From Salinibacterium hongtaonis (GTDB taxonomy: Bacteria > Actinomycetota > Actinomycetes > Actinomycetales > Microbacteriaceae): 64,000 nucleotides of DNA. Positions 42,126 through 50,805 of this stretch are shown here, piece by piece (position 1 is the first letter of the stretch; the number at the start of each line of letters is the position of its first letter). Location: the NCBI RefSeq assembly GCF_003065485.1, contig NZ_CP026951.1, positions 2,746,081-2,810,080 of the forward strand, read 5' to 3'. Position numbers and translations under genes: made by a program. The notes beneath the pieces were generated by a model that was not told the DNA's origin, ran no database searches, and saw only the letters and a list, made by a program, of their open reading frames with translations.

Positions 42126-43507
42126 CCCCCCTTCCCATCCAGCCCCTTAGCCCTCTCGACGGCCGTTACCGCGCCGCAGTGAGCGACCTAGGGGAGTACC
42201 TCTCCGAAGCAGGGCTCAACCGGGCACGCGTGCAGGTCGAGGTTGAATGGCTCATCTTTCTCACCGATCGAAGCTTCGCAGGATCTAGCCCGCTCACCGA
42301 CGACCAGAAGGCATCGCTGCGCGCCGTAGTGACCGACTTTGGTCAGGATGCCATCGATGCCCTCGCCCGCGAGGAAGCCGTCACGCGCCACGACGTCAAG
42401 GCCGTCGAGTACTACGTGCGAGCGCAGCTTTCTCGCCTCGGCCTCGACTCGATCGCCGAGCTCACCCACTTTGCCTGCACGAGCGAGGACATCAACAACC
42501 TCTCGTATGCGCTCACGATTCGCTCGGCCGTCGCCGAGGTGTGGCGACCCCGCATCCAGACCCTCATCGACACGCTCGCCGAGCGCGCCGTCGCCCACCG
42601 CGACGCCGCGATGCTTGCGCTCACTCACGGCCAGCCCGCAACCCCCACGACGATGGGCAAGGAACTTGCGGTGTTCGTTCACCGCCTTCGCCGCGTGCTC
42701 GACCGTATCGACCGCGTGGAGTACCTGGGCAAGTTCAGTGGGGCGACGGGCACCTTTGCCGCGCACGCCTCCGCAGACCCCGGGCAGGACTGGCCTGCCC
42801 TGTCGCAGCAGTTCGTGGAGGGCCTGGGGCTGACATTCAACCCGCTGACGACCCAGATCGAGTCGCACGACTGGCAGGCAGAGCTGTACCAGGCCATCGA
42901 CCACGCCGGCCGCATCCTGCACAACCTGTGCACGGATGTGTGGACCTACATTTCGATGGGCTACTTCACGCAGGTTCCCGTCAAGGGTGCGACGGGCTCG
43001 TCGACAATGCCCCACAAGATCAACCCGATTCGGTTCGAGAATGCCGAGGCCAACCTTGAGATCGCGGGCGCGCTGCTCGAATCGCTCGCGCAGACGCTCG
43101 TGACCTCGCGCCTGCAGCGCGACCTCACCGACTCCACAACGCAGCGCAACATTGGCGTCGCATTCGGTCACTCCCTGCTCGCGATCGACAACATTCAGCG
43201 GGGTCTCGCCGAGATCAACCTCAATGAAGCAAAGCTGGCCGCGGATCTCAATGTCAATTGGGAGGTCCTGGCCGAGGCGATTCAGACCGTCGTTCGCGCG
43301 GAGGTCACCGCTGGCCGCAGCAGCATCACGGATCCGTATGCCCTGCTCAAGGAGCTCACGCGCGGCAACCGGGTCGATCAGCAGCAGCTCATCGCGTTCG
43401 TCACCGGTCTCGACATCGGCGACGACGCCAAGGCCCGCCTTGTCGAGCTGACGCCGGCCACCTACACGGGTCTCGCGTCGCAGCTCGTAGATCGCCTGCT
43501 CAGCTAG
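42122..43507 (+). CDS. purB: Adenylosuccinate lyase
   Basis: 461 residues; cleaves SAICAR and adenylosuccinate in purine synthesis. The fumarase-superfamily signature is GSSTMPHKINPIRFENAEA near residue 295, and SPLDGRYRAAVSDL at the N-terminus, HFACTSEDINNLSYAL and LTHGQPATPTTMGKEL are typical for the enterobacterial-type PurB. Catalytic Ser in the SSTMPHK loop and His in TSEDINN/LTHGQPA regions are present. Coupled to the phosphatase gene by an ATGA overlap. Confidence 0.97.
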   Translation: MTPLPIQPLSPLDGRYRAAVSDLGEYLSEAGLNRARVQVEVEWLIFLTDRSFAGSSPLTDDQKASLRAVVTDFGQDAIDALAREEAVTRHDVKAVEYYVRAQLSRLGLDSIAELTHFACTSEDINNLSYALTIRSAVAEVWRPRIQTLIDTLAERAVAHRDAAMLALTHGQPATPTTMGKELAVFVHRLRRVLDRIDRVEYLGKFSGATGTFAAHASADPGQDWPALSQQFVEGLGLTFNPLTTQIESHDWQAELYQAIDHAGRILHNLCTDVWTYISMGYFTQVPVKGATGSSTMPHKINPIRFENAEANLEIAGALLESLAQTLVTSRLQRDLTDSTTQRNIGVAFGHSLLAIDNIQRGLAEINLNEAKLAADLNVNWEVLAEAIQTVVRAEVTAGRSSITDPYALLKELTRGNRVDQQQLIAFVTGLDIGDDAKARLVELTPATYTGLASQLVDRLLS

Positions 43508-43528
43508 CCGCGCGGCAGGGGCACGCTG

Positions 43529-43801
43529 CTAGTGAGCGTCGGCTGAGCCGTCGTTCTTGCGCAGAACGCCGCCAGAGCGCTCATCAAGTTCTTCTTGCTC
43601 GGCCTCACCGGGCTTCATTGCGATCGCCAGGAGCGCGAGAGTCAGCAGCGCGAGGATGAAGATCACGCCAAAACCGATGATGGTGACGAGCACGTCGCGG
43701 GTGGTAGCGAGAATGATGAGGCCGCAGAACACCCCGATGGCCGCCGCGATGCCGAGGTACTCATAGGGTCGCATCACATCTTTGCGGGTGGGTTGGGTCA
43801 T
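43529..43801 (-). CDS. Small two-segment membrane protein
   Basis: 90 residues: cytoplasmic start MTQPTRKDVMRPYEYLGIAA, two membrane segments (about 15-36 and 38-62), then a charged tail EAEQEELDERSGGVLRKNDG. MRPYEYLG before the first segment is seen in Microbacteriaceae membrane proteins. Function unknown. Its ATG overlaps the stop of the DUF308-like gene (ATGA), so the two form an operon; convergent with purB. Confidence 0.8.
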   Translation of the reverse strand: MTQPTRKDVMRPYEYLGIAAAIGVFCGLIILATTRDVLVTIIGFGVIFILALLTLALLAIAMKPGEAEQEELDERSGGVLRKNDGSADAH

Positions 43802-44424
43802 GGTGAAACTCCTGTTGTGGGCTCGGGCTGCCCTGATGAATTCGTTGTGTCAGCGGCAGTGACCGCCCATTTGAGCGAGAGCCCGGCGATGATCAGATAG
43901 ACGCCGAGCAGAACGCAGTAGGCACCCAAAAGGCCGACGGCCAGAAGCGAGTCTGGCGGGATCAACACAAACACGATCGCCAGCAGCATCGTGGCCGCGC
44001 CGACGGTGAGCCAGTCGCGGGCGACCGCCGTGCCGCGATTGCGCTGGGCCGCATACAGCTCGAGCGCGCCGGTGAGGGCGGCATAGGCGGCGAGCATTGC
44101 GAGAAGCGCCGCTGCGCTTGTGGCAACGCCGAGAAGCAGGAGAGCGACAGCGCCGAGCACGATGCCGATGATGCCCTGACCGGTCATGATGCGCCGCGTC
44201 GTGCGATCCTGGACGCGCCGGGCGCCGAAGAGGGCCATAACCAGACCGGATGCGATGGCGAAAACTGCGAAATAGATGAGGCCGATCGAGGCCGAGTGAT
44301 CAGCGATAAACGTGATCGCAAGGCCAACCGCGAGCGCCGGAATGGCGCGCACGATGGGCACGGGCCAGTAAGCGGCGTCGCCGCTGGAATGAACCGACGC
44401 GGCCGGAGCCTGGCGTGACGACAC
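43798..44424 (-). CDS. HdeD-like (DUF308) membrane protein
   Basis: 208 residues with six membrane segments in three similar pairs, for example IPALAVGLAITFIADHSASIG, GQGIIGIVLGAVALLLLGVA, DWLTVGAATMLLAIVFVLIP. The arrangement and the motif ALTGALELYAAQR fit the short-repeat DUF308/HdeD family, linked to acid resistance in enterobacteria but of unknown role in actinobacteria. First gene of a two-gene operon. Confidence 0.8.
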   Translation of the reverse strand: MSSRQAPAASVHSSGDAAYWPVPIVRAIPALAVGLAITFIADHSASIGLIYFAVFAIASGLVMALFGARRVQDRTTRRIMTGQGIIGIVLGAVALLLLGVATSAAALLAMLAAYAALTGALELYAAQRNRGTAVARDWLTVGAATMLLAIVFVLIPPDSLLAVGLLGAYCVLLGVYLIIAGLSLKWAVTAADTTNSSGQPEPTTGVSP

Positions 44425-44510
44425 GGAGCCTCTTCCTGCAAGTAGACGAACCCTGCAAGTCTACCGCCGCGTTCCTGCACCGCCGTCGAGAGGGCGGCGC
44501 TTTCGATGAG

Positions 44511-45890
44511 CTACATGGGCGCCATGTCGGTGAAGCGCGAGAAGTGGCCCTGGAAGGCGACGGTCACGGTGCGGGTGGGGCCGTTACGGTGCTTGGCGAC
44601 GATGAGGTCGGCCTCGCCCGCTCGCGGGTTGTCCTTTTCGTAGGCGCTCTCGCGGTGCAGAAGGATGACCATGTCGGCATCCTGCTCGATCGAGCCTGAT
44701 TCACGAAGGTCGGAGATCTGGGGCATCTTGTCGGAGCGCTGCTCCGGGCCACGGTTCAGCTGCGAGAGAGCGATGACGGGCACCTGAAGCTCCTTGGCCA
44801 TGAGCTTGAGGGCACGGGAGAACTCCGAGACCTCCTGCTGACGCGATTCGACGCGCTTGCCGGAGGTCATGAGCTGCAGATAGTCGATGACGACGAGCTT
44901 GAGCCCGACCTTCTGTTTGAGGCGGCGGGCCTTGGCGCGGATCTCGACGAGAGTCATGTTCGGGCTGTCGTCTATGTAGAGAGGGGCGTCGTTGATGCGG
45001 CCGCGGGTGGATGCGATGGTCGTCCAGTCGCGGGATTCGACGGTTCCCTTGCGCATCGCCTGGAGGGGAACTGCAGACTCTGCCGAAAGCAGTCGCATGG
45101 CAATCTCAGAGCGGCCCATTTCGAGCGAGAAGAAGATCGAGGGCATGTCGTGCTTGATGGAGGCGGATCGGGCAAAGTCGAGCGCAAGTGTCGACTTTCC
45201 GAGTGCAGGTCGAGCCGCGACGATAATCATCTGACCCGGGTGAAACCCGTTGGTCAGGTCGTCGAGTTCGGAGAATCCCGTGGGCACGCCGGTCATGCTG
45301 CCGTCTTTGCCGCGGGCCGCCTCGATCTCGTCAATCGCCGCTGTCACGGCTTCGGTGAGGGGAACGTAGTCTTCGGCTTCAACGCCGCCAGCAACGCCGT
45401 AGATCTCAGCCTGAGCGTTGTTGACGAGGTCGGTGACTTCTCCCTCGCTGGCGTAACCCATCTGAACGATGCGGGTCCCTGCCTCGACGAGGCGCCTGAG
45501 TACGGCCTTCTCGGCGACGATCTCGGCGTAGAACCCGGCGTTGGCTGCCGTCGGCACGACGCCCGTGAGGGTGTGGAGGTATTCGGCGCCGCCGGCGCGG
45601 CCGATCTCACCCGACTTAGTGAGCTCGTCGGTCACAGCGATCACATCGGTGGGCTCGCCGTGCGAGTACAGGCTGAGGATCGCGTCGAAGATGATCTCGT
45701 GCTTGGGGATGTAGAAGTCGACAGCCCGCACCGATTCGATTACATCGGCCGTGGCATCCTTGCTCAGCATCATTCCACCGAGGGCGCTCTGCTCGGCGAG
45801 CAGGTCATGCGGCGGCGTTCTCTCTGACGTGCGCGGTTCAGAGGGTCGCTCAGAAGACGAGCCGGCCAGCCCCAGGTGGGCTATAGACAT
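44511..45890 (-). CDS. dnaB: Replicative DNA helicase DnaB
   Basis: Hexameric helicase of the replisome. ATG 45890 behind AAAGGCG gives 459 residues. N-terminal primase-interacting domain (about 25-130: PHDLLAEQSALGGMMLSKDA), linker, RecA-like domain with Walker A ARPALGKST (226-234), FFSLEMGRSEIAMRLLSAES, Walker B LKLVVIDYLQLM, and RDLTDS-like LSQLNRGPEQRSDKMPQISDLRESGSIEQDADMV (in parts). No intein is present, unlike several mycobacterial DnaB proteins. It is separated from rplI by a terminator and a 400-base region with DnaA boxes. Confidence 0.97.
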   Translation of the reverse strand: MSIAHLGLAGSSSERPSEPRTSERTPPHDLLAEQSALGGMMLSKDATADVIESVRAVDFYIPKHEIIFDAILSLYSHGEPTDVIAVTDELTKSGEIGRAGGAEYLHTLTGVVPTAANAGFYAEIVAEKAVLRRLVEAGTRIVQMGYASEGEVTDLVNNAQAEIYGVAGGVEAEDYVPLTEAVTAAIDEIEAARGKDGSMTGVPTGFSELDDLTNGFHPGQMIIVAARPALGKSTLALDFARSASIKHDMPSIFFSLEMGRSEIAMRLLSAESAVPLQAMRKGTVESRDWTTIASTRGRINDAPLYIDDSPNMTLVEIRAKARRLKQKVGLKLVVIDYLQLMTSGKRVESRQQEVSEFSRALKLMAKELQVPVIALSQLNRGPEQRSDKMPQISDLRESGSIEQDADMVILLHRESAYEKDNPRAGEADLIVAKHRNGPTRTVTVAFQGHFSRFTDMAPM

Positions 45891-46291
45891 CGTTCGCCTT
45901 TCGTTCGTTGCTTGCAAGTAGTCATATCGCGCACTGCCGACATTGCCCGCGCATGGCGATGGTGGGAAGCGCGTCGAGGTCGGGTAAGTCGGGTTCTGTG
46001 CGGGGCGCGCCAGCGATGAAGCAGTGCACCCTGGGCCAAGGCTAGGAAGCTCAATCGAAGACCACAAGCTACCCTGTGGATAACCCTGTGGAATTAACCG
46101 ACGAAACGCCGATCATGTTGTGCACAACCTGTGGAGAGTCCTGGGGATATCCGAATTGTTTTCGGCACTAAAGGCGCTCTGACCTGGGATTTTAATTTCC
46201 ACATGGTGTGTGTAGAAACATGTTTAGAGTTCTGGTTGAGAGTTGTACTGCACGCGATGCAACTGTGTACAAGTTCTTGACACGGAGCCTT
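45891..46291. promoter_or_regulatory. Upstream region of dnaB with DnaA-box-like elements
   Basis: About 400 bases without a gene. A perfect DnaA box (TTATCCACA on the minus strand) is at 46075-46083, and a 12-base palindrome GTTGTGCACAAC at 46117-46128 contains TTGTGCACA, one mismatch from the actinobacterial box TTGTCCACA, on both strands. Several other CTGTGGA halves lie nearby (46085, 46129). This suggests DnaA control of dnaB. No gene or RNA was recognised in the rest. Confidence 0.55.
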
Positions 46292-46330
46292 AAAAAGCAG
46301 TAGCGGCGAGCCGAAGCCCACCGCTACTGC
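46292..46330 (-). terminator. Terminator of the rpsF-ssb-rpsR-rplI operon
   Basis: On the minus strand GCAGTAGCGG, a 14-base loop, CCGCTACTGC (perfect 10-bp stem), then TTTTT. It starts 20 bases after the rplI stop codon. Confidence 0.9.
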
Positions 46331-46349
46331 GGAACCCTGTGAGGGGATA

Positions 46350-46802
46350 CTACTTAGCGGCAACCACCTGAACGGTGATCGTCGCTACGAGGTCGTCACG
46401 CAGGCGAACAGTCGCCTCGTGCTCGCCCGTCATCTTGATCGGCGAGGTGATCTCGATCTTGCGCTTGTCGACGGAGCCGAGGCCCGCAGCGGCAACCGCG
46501 TCAGCGATGTCGGAGTTCTTGACCGACCCAAAGAGCCGGCCTTCCTTGCCCGCCTTGATGGAGAGCTTGACCTTGTTGGCCTCGAGCTTTGCCTTGAGGT
46601 CCTTGGCTTCTTCGATCGTTGCGTGCTCACGAGCCGCGCGAGCGGCCTTGATCTGCTCGATCTGCTTCTCGCCACCGCGGCTCCACGCCACGGCGAGGCC
46701 CTGCGGAACGAGGTAGTTACGAGCGAACCCGTTCTTGACCTCGATGACGTCACCCGGTGCGCCGAGGCCAGAGACCTCGTGCGTCAGAATCAGCTTTGAC
46801 AT
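46350..46802 (-). CDS. rplI: Ribosomal protein L9
   Basis: 150 residues. N-terminal rRNA-binding domain [40 protein letters not shown] (in parts) with the L9 signature, long connecting helix (about 42-75), C-terminal domain with [18 protein letters not shown]. Last gene of rpsF-ssb-rpsR-rplI, 11 bases behind rpsR and followed by a strong terminator. Confidence 0.98.
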   Translation of the reverse strand: MSKLILTHEVSGLGAPGDVIEVKNGFARNYLVPQGLAVAWSRGGEKQIEQIKAARAAREHATIEEAKDLKAKLEANKVKLSIKAGKEGRLFGSVKNSDIADAVAAAGLGSVDKRKIEITSPIKMTGEHEATVRLRDDLVATITVQVVAAK

Positions 46803-46813
46803 GTCATTGCTCC

Positions 46814-47077
46814 TTAACGGCCTGAGCCGGCGTAGGGGAGCAGTGCCATCTCGCGTGCGTTCTTAACCGCACGAGCGATGAGGCGCTGTTCCTGGACGGA
46901 GACACCGGTGATGCGACGGGCGCGAATCTTTCCACGCTCCGAGATGAACTTGCGAAGGGTTGCGACGTCTTTGTAGTCAATGACGCCAACGCGAATGGAC
47001 TTCGCGGGGGCGGCGTTCTTGCCGCCCTTCGTGTTGCGGAGTGGCTTGCGGCGATCGCCGCTGCTCTTTCCAGCCAT
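46814..47077 (-). CDS. rpsR: Ribosomal protein S18
   Basis: 87 residues: [20 protein letters not shown], then [25 protein letters not shown] and [19 protein letters not shown], the S18 core. It has no cysteine, so it is a zinc-independent form. Partner of S6 on the 30S platform, which agrees with co-expression from the rpsF operon. Confidence 0.97.
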   Translation of the reverse strand: MAGKSSGDRRKPLRNTKGGKNAAPAKSIRVGVIDYKDVATLRKFISERGKIRARRITGVSVQEQRLIARAVKNAREMALLPYAGSGR

Positions 47078-47129
47078 GGTTATTCCTTACGGTTTGAATT
47101 CGAGCCGGTACGCGGAGTGCGCGTGCGGC

Positions 47130-47630
47130 CTAGAAAGGGGTCTCGTCGTTGAAGCTGCCGGGCGTGTTCCACACGTCCCCGCCAGAGTTCGACGATGCGG
47201 GAGCAGAAGCAGCCCACGGCTCATCGGCGATCGGACCGCGAGCACCGCCGCCACCCTCGCGAGAGGACGACGTGCGGGTGATCTGTGCGGTGGCGTAGCG
47301 CAGGCTCGGACCGATCTCATCGATCTCGATCTCGAAGCTGGTGCGCTTTTCGCCTTCCTTCGTCTCGTATGAGCGCTGCTTCAGGCGGCCAGTGGCAATG
47401 ACGCGAGAACCCTTGGTGAGGGATCCGGCGACATGTTCGGCAAACTCGCGCCACACACTCGCGCGAAGGAACAGCGCTTCGCCGTCCTTCCACTCGTTGC
47501 TCGCACGGTCGAAGGTGCGCGGCGTGGAGGCGATGGTGAAGTTAGCAACCGCTAGCCCGTTCTGCGTGTAACGCAGCTCGGGGTCGCTCGTGAGGTTGCC
47601 CACAACAGTGATGACGGTTTCGCCGGCCAT
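47130..47630 (-). CDS. ssb: Single-stranded DNA-binding protein SSB
   Basis: 166 residues. OB fold about residues 1-110 ([43 protein letters not shown]), then a Ser/Gly linker and the acidic C-terminal tip FNDETPF that recruits repair and replication proteins; the final residue is Phe as expected. Located between rpsF and rpsR, the standard arrangement. Confidence 0.97.
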   Translation of the reverse strand: MAGETVITVVGNLTSDPELRYTQNGLAVANFTIASTPRTFDRASNEWKDGEALFLRASVWREFAEHVAGSLTKGSRVIATGRLKQRSYETKEGEKRTSFEIEIDEIGPSLRYATAQITRTSSSREGGGGARGPIADEPWAASAPASSNSGGDVWNTPGSFNDETPF

Positions 47631-47633
47631 TGA

Positions 47634-48023
47634 CTACTCGCTCTTCGCGGGAGCGGCCGGAGCGGCCGAGCTGGCGGCTGCCTTGCGAGCGGCCTTCTCC
47701 TCGGAAAGCTTTGCGGCAGCGGCGACCTGTGCGATTGCCTCTTCAGCCCGCAGCACCTTGGTGCGCATGACGGCTTCGCTGAGCTTGAGCTGGCGGTCGA
47801 GCTCGACGGTGGCCGAAGCGTTCGCGGTCATCTCGACGACGGCGTAGATGCCCTCGGCCTTCTTGTTGATCTCGTAAGCCAGACGGCGCTTACCCCAGAC
47901 ATCAACCTTGTCAATGGTTCCACCGTCATTGCGAATGACGTTGAGGAACTTGTCAAGGCTGGGAGCCACGGTGCGCTCATCGATCTCCGGATCGAGAATT
48001 ACCATTAGTTCGTACTGATGCAT
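47634..48023 (-). CDS. rpsF: Ribosomal protein S6
   Basis: 129 residues: [44 protein letters not shown] and the S18-binding surface are typical. An Ala/Lys/Glu-rich tail of about 30 residues extends the usual 96-100 residue S6. The Shine-Dalgarno AAAGGAGGTGGG is near-perfect. First gene of the operon; a perfect inverted repeat lies in its leader. Confidence 0.97.
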   Translation of the reverse strand: MHQYELMVILDPEIDERTVAPSLDKFLNVIRNDGGTIDKVDVWGKRRLAYEINKKAEGIYAVVEMTANASATVELDRQLKLSEAVMRTKVLRAEEAIAQVAAAAKLSEEKAARKAAASSAAPAAPAKSE

Positions 48024-48052
48024 GACTAACCCACCTCCTTTGGACTCAAACG

Positions 48053-48071
48053 GCCATAGACGTTCTATGGC
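48053..48071 (-). promoter_or_regulatory. Hairpin in the rpsF leader (possible S6:S18 autoregulatory RNA)
   Basis: GCCATAGA-CGT-TCTATGGC, a perfect eight-base stem 30 bases before the rpsF start and just upstream of the Shine-Dalgarno. S6:S18-binding leader RNAs are known in front of rpsF in many bacteria; the GGCCG directly following the stem on the mRNA may belong to such a motif, but I cannot align it to the consensus here. Confidence 0.45.
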
Positions 48072-48177
48072 AGGAGGGTTTTGGCATCGTTGTCTGCAGA
48101 GGAGCCGGATCGGCGCATACGGACAACCTGTCTAGTGTAGTCAGAACATCCCATCACTATCAAGGAGCTCTATCTCA

Positions 48178-49251
48178 ATGTCGATTCGGGTCGCCATCGC
48201 GGGCGTCGGAAACTGCGCAAACTCACTCATCCAGGGAGTGACGTTCTACCGCGACGCGGATGACAACGAAACTATCCCCGGTCTCATGCACACAACCTTC
48301 GGGCCATACGCCGTCCGCGACCTCGAGTTTGTCGCGGCCTTCGACGTGGATGCCGAGAAGGTTGGGGTCGATCTCGCCGACGCCATGTGGGCGAGCCAGA
48401 ACAACACGCTTCGCTTCGCCGAGGTCGCACCGACCGGCGTCAACGTGCTGCGGGGCCCGACCCTTGACGGGCTCGGAGAGTACTACCGGGACATGGTCGA
48501 CGAGTCAGAGGCGACGCCGGTCGATGTTGCTCAGGCACTGCGCGATGCCCGAGCCGACGTGCTCGTCTGCTACCTGCCCGTCGGGTCTGAGGAGGCGGCC
48601 AAGCACTACGCCCAGGCCGCGATCGATGCCGGTGTCGCATTCGTCAACGCCCTCCCCGTCTTCATCGCTAGCGACCCCGTCTGGGCAGCGAAGTTCACTG
48701 AAGCGGGCATCCCCATCGTCGGAGACGACATCAAGAGCCAGCTCGGCGCCACGATCACACACCGCGTGCTCGCCCGACTGTTCGAGGAGCGGGGGCTCGT
48801 GCTCGACCGCACCTACCAGCTCAATGTCGGCGGCAACATGGACTTCAAGAACATGCTCGAGCGCAAGCGTCTCGCCTCCAAGAAGATCTCCAAGACTCAG
48901 GCCGTGACGAGCAATGTTGACCAGGAGATCAAGGCTGAGCACGTGCACATCGGGCCGAGCGACTACGTTCCGTGGCTTGACGACCGCAAGATGGCGTTCG
49001 TTCGCCTCGAAGGCCATGGGTTCGGCAACGCCCCCACGAGCCTCGAATACAAGCTCGAAGTCTGGGACTCACCGAACTCCGCCGGTGTCATCATCGACGC
49101 TGTCCGCGCCGCCAAGATTGCTCTCGATGCCGGCCTGGGCGGGCCGATCGAATCAGCATCCGCTTACTTTATGAAGTCTCCGGCCAAGCAGTACCCTGAC
49201 CCGGTTGCCCGCGAGCTGCTCGAACGATTCATCACCGACAACGCTCGCTAA
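48178..49251 (+). CDS. ino1: Inositol-3-phosphate (myo-inositol-1-phosphate) synthase
   Basis: NAD-dependent cyclisation of glucose 6-phosphate to inositol 3-phosphate, the entry to phosphatidylinositol and mycothiol in actinobacteria. 357 residues; NAD motif [13 protein letters not shown] at 8-20, [18 protein letters not shown] and [14 protein letters not shown] are the catalytic-core signatures, with the lysines of [28 protein letters not shown] supplies the ribosome binding site. Stop codon overlaps that of the convergent CCA enzyme gene (CTAA). Confidence 0.97.
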   Translation: MSIRVAIAGVGNCANSLIQGVTFYRDADDNETIPGLMHTTFGPYAVRDLEFVAAFDVDAEKVGVDLADAMWASQNNTLRFAEVAPTGVNVLRGPTLDGLGEYYRDMVDESEATPVDVAQALRDARADVLVCYLPVGSEEAAKHYAQAAIDAGVAFVNALPVFIASDPVWAAKFTEAGIPIVGDDIKSQLGATITHRVLARLFEERGLVLDRTYQLNVGGNMDFKNMLERKRLASKKISKTQAVTSNVDQEIKAEHVHIGPSDYVPWLDDRKMAFVRLEGHGFGNAPTSLEYKLEVWDSPNSAGVIIDAVRAAKIALDAGLGGPIESASAYFMKSPAKQYPDPVARELLERFITDNAR

Positions 49252-50684
49252 GCCTCACTACGGGCTGCATGCCATGCCTTGAGACGACGGGTGGCCTCCT
49301 CCTCGCCGAGGGGGCCCTCGTCGAGGCGCAGCTCCAGCAGAAAGCGGTAAGCCTCACCCACCTCGCGCCCCGGCCGGATGCCGAGCAATGCCATGATCTG
49401 CTCTCCGTCGAGATCGGGTCGCACTGCGGCGAGCTCCTCTTGCTCTGAGAGAACCCGGATGCGCGCCTCGAGATCGTCGTAGGCACGCGCGAGTCTGGCC
49501 GCCTTGCGTCGATTGCGAGTCGTGACGTCGGCGCGAGTGAGAATATGTAACCGCTCTAGCAGGTCACCTGCATCGCGAACATAACGGCGAACGGCAGAAT
49601 CGGTCCACGCGCCCTCGGTGTACCCGAAGAAGCGCAGATGAAGCTCGATGAGCTTGGATACCTGCGAAATCGTCTCTTTATCGAACCTCAGGGCACGTAG
49701 CCGCTTTGCCGCGAGCTTGGCTCCGACCACATCGTGGTGGTGGAACGTGACAACTCCGCCCCCCTCGGTGCGCTTCGTCGCCGGTTTTCCGATGTCGTGG
49801 AGCAGCGCGGCAAGGCGCAGCACGACATCCGGAGACGCGCCAGGCGTTGCCCGCTGCTTCTCCAGCTCGATCGCCTGATCGAGCACCGTGAGGCTGTGCT
49901 CATAGACATCCTTGTGATGCGCGTGCTCATCCACCTGAAGCCGAAGGGCCGGAATCTCGGGGATAACCTGTTCGGCCAATCCCGTGTCGACGAGGAGTTC
50001 GATTCCGGGGCGCGGAGCATCCGTTGCCATGAGCTTGGTGAGTTCGTCGCTGACCCGCTCGAGGGAGATGATCGAGAGACGCTCAGCCAGGGCCGCCATC
50101 GCCTCTTTGACCTCATCGGTCACCGTGAAACCGAGTTGTGAGGTGAACCGCGCCGCGCGCATCATGCGCAGCGGATCGTCGCCGAATGAGACCTCGGGAG
50201 CAGACGGCGTCGAAAGACGGCCAGCGAGCAGGTCGTCCATTCCCCCGGAAGGGTCGACCAGTTTCTGCTCTGGCAGCCGAAGCGCCATCGCATTCACGGT
50301 GAAGTCCCGGCGCACAAGGTCGTCTTCGAGGCTCGTTCCGAACTCCACCTCGGGTTTGCGTGTCTCACCGTCGTAAGCATCCGTGCGATATGTCGTGATT
50401 TCGACGGTGTGACCATCGATCACGGCTCCGATCGTGCCGAAGGCGCGGCCGATATCCCAGTGCGCGGATGCGAGAGGGGCCACGATTGCGAGGATCTGAT
50501 CCGGCAGCGCGTCTGTCGTGAAGTCGAGATCGTGCAGCTCTCTGCCGAGAAATGCGTCGCGAACGGGCCCGCCCACGAGGGCGAGCTCGTAACCCGCGGA
50601 GTGAAACGCCGTCGCGAGGCGGGAAATGTGCGGGGACTCCGCGAGAGCGGCAAGCCGCGTGATTGCCGTGGCGACGCTATGCAT
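49248..50684 (-). CDS. pcnA: CCA-adding tRNA nucleotidyltransferase with HD domain
   Basis: 478 residues. Nucleotidyltransferase head: [10 protein letters not shown] at 38-47 and [11 protein letters not shown] at 52-62 with the catalytic aspartates; [28 protein letters not shown] follow. An HD phosphohydrolase domain with [15 protein letters not shown] begins near residue 280. This is the actinobacterial CCA enzyme usually found beside the murJ cluster, as here. Divergent from the DUF6049 operon, about 80 bases from the small upstream reading frame. Confidence 0.96.
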   Translation of the reverse strand: MHSVATAITRLAALAESPHISRLATAFHSAGYELALVGGPVRDAFLGRELHDLDFTTDALPDQILAIVAPLASAHWDIGRAFGTIGAVIDGHTVEITTYRTDAYDGETRKPEVEFGTSLEDDLVRRDFTVNAMALRLPEQKLVDPSGGMDDLLAGRLSTPSAPEVSFGDDPLRMMRAARFTSQLGFTVTDEVKEAMAALAERLSIISLERVSDELTKLMATDAPRPGIELLVDTGLAEQVIPEIPALRLQVDEHAHHKDVYEHSLTVLDQAIELEKQRATPGASPDVVLRLAALLHDIGKPATKRTEGGGVVTFHHHDVVGAKLAAKRLRALRFDKETISQVSKLIELHLRFFGYTEGAWTDSAVRRYVRDAGDLLERLHILTRADVTTRNRRKAARLARAYDDLEARIRVLSEQEELAAVRPDLDGEQIMALLGIRPGREVGEAYRFLLELRLDEGPLGEEEATRRLKAWHAARSEA

Positions 50685-50750
50685 CCGTTAAGCGTAGTCG
50701 GGCATCCTGCCCGTCGCCGCGCCACCAGCAACTCCTCGGACGCTCACCCC

Positions 50751-50756
50751 TAGAAT
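50751..50756 (+). promoter_or_regulatory. -10 element before a leaderless small reading frame and the DUF6049-murJ operon
   Basis: TAGAAT ends 7 bases before ATG 50764. The layout places the 5' end of the mRNA at or next to this ATG. Confidence 0.5.
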
Positions 50757-50763
50757 CGTCCCT

Positions 50764-50805
50764 ATGCTGGCCCGCGTTATGAATGGAGCCGGCCGATGCC
50801 CCTGA
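50764..50805 (+). CDS. Possible 13-residue leader peptide upstream of DUF6049
   Basis: MLARVMNGAGRCP, starting 7 bases after a TAGAAT -10 element and ending TGA inside the first codons of the DUF6049 gene (10-base overlap, other frame). No Shine-Dalgarno precedes the DUF6049 start, so translation of this small frame on a leaderless message could deliver ribosomes to it. Too short to judge by composition; low confidence. Confidence 0.3.
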   Translation: MLARVMNGAGRCP

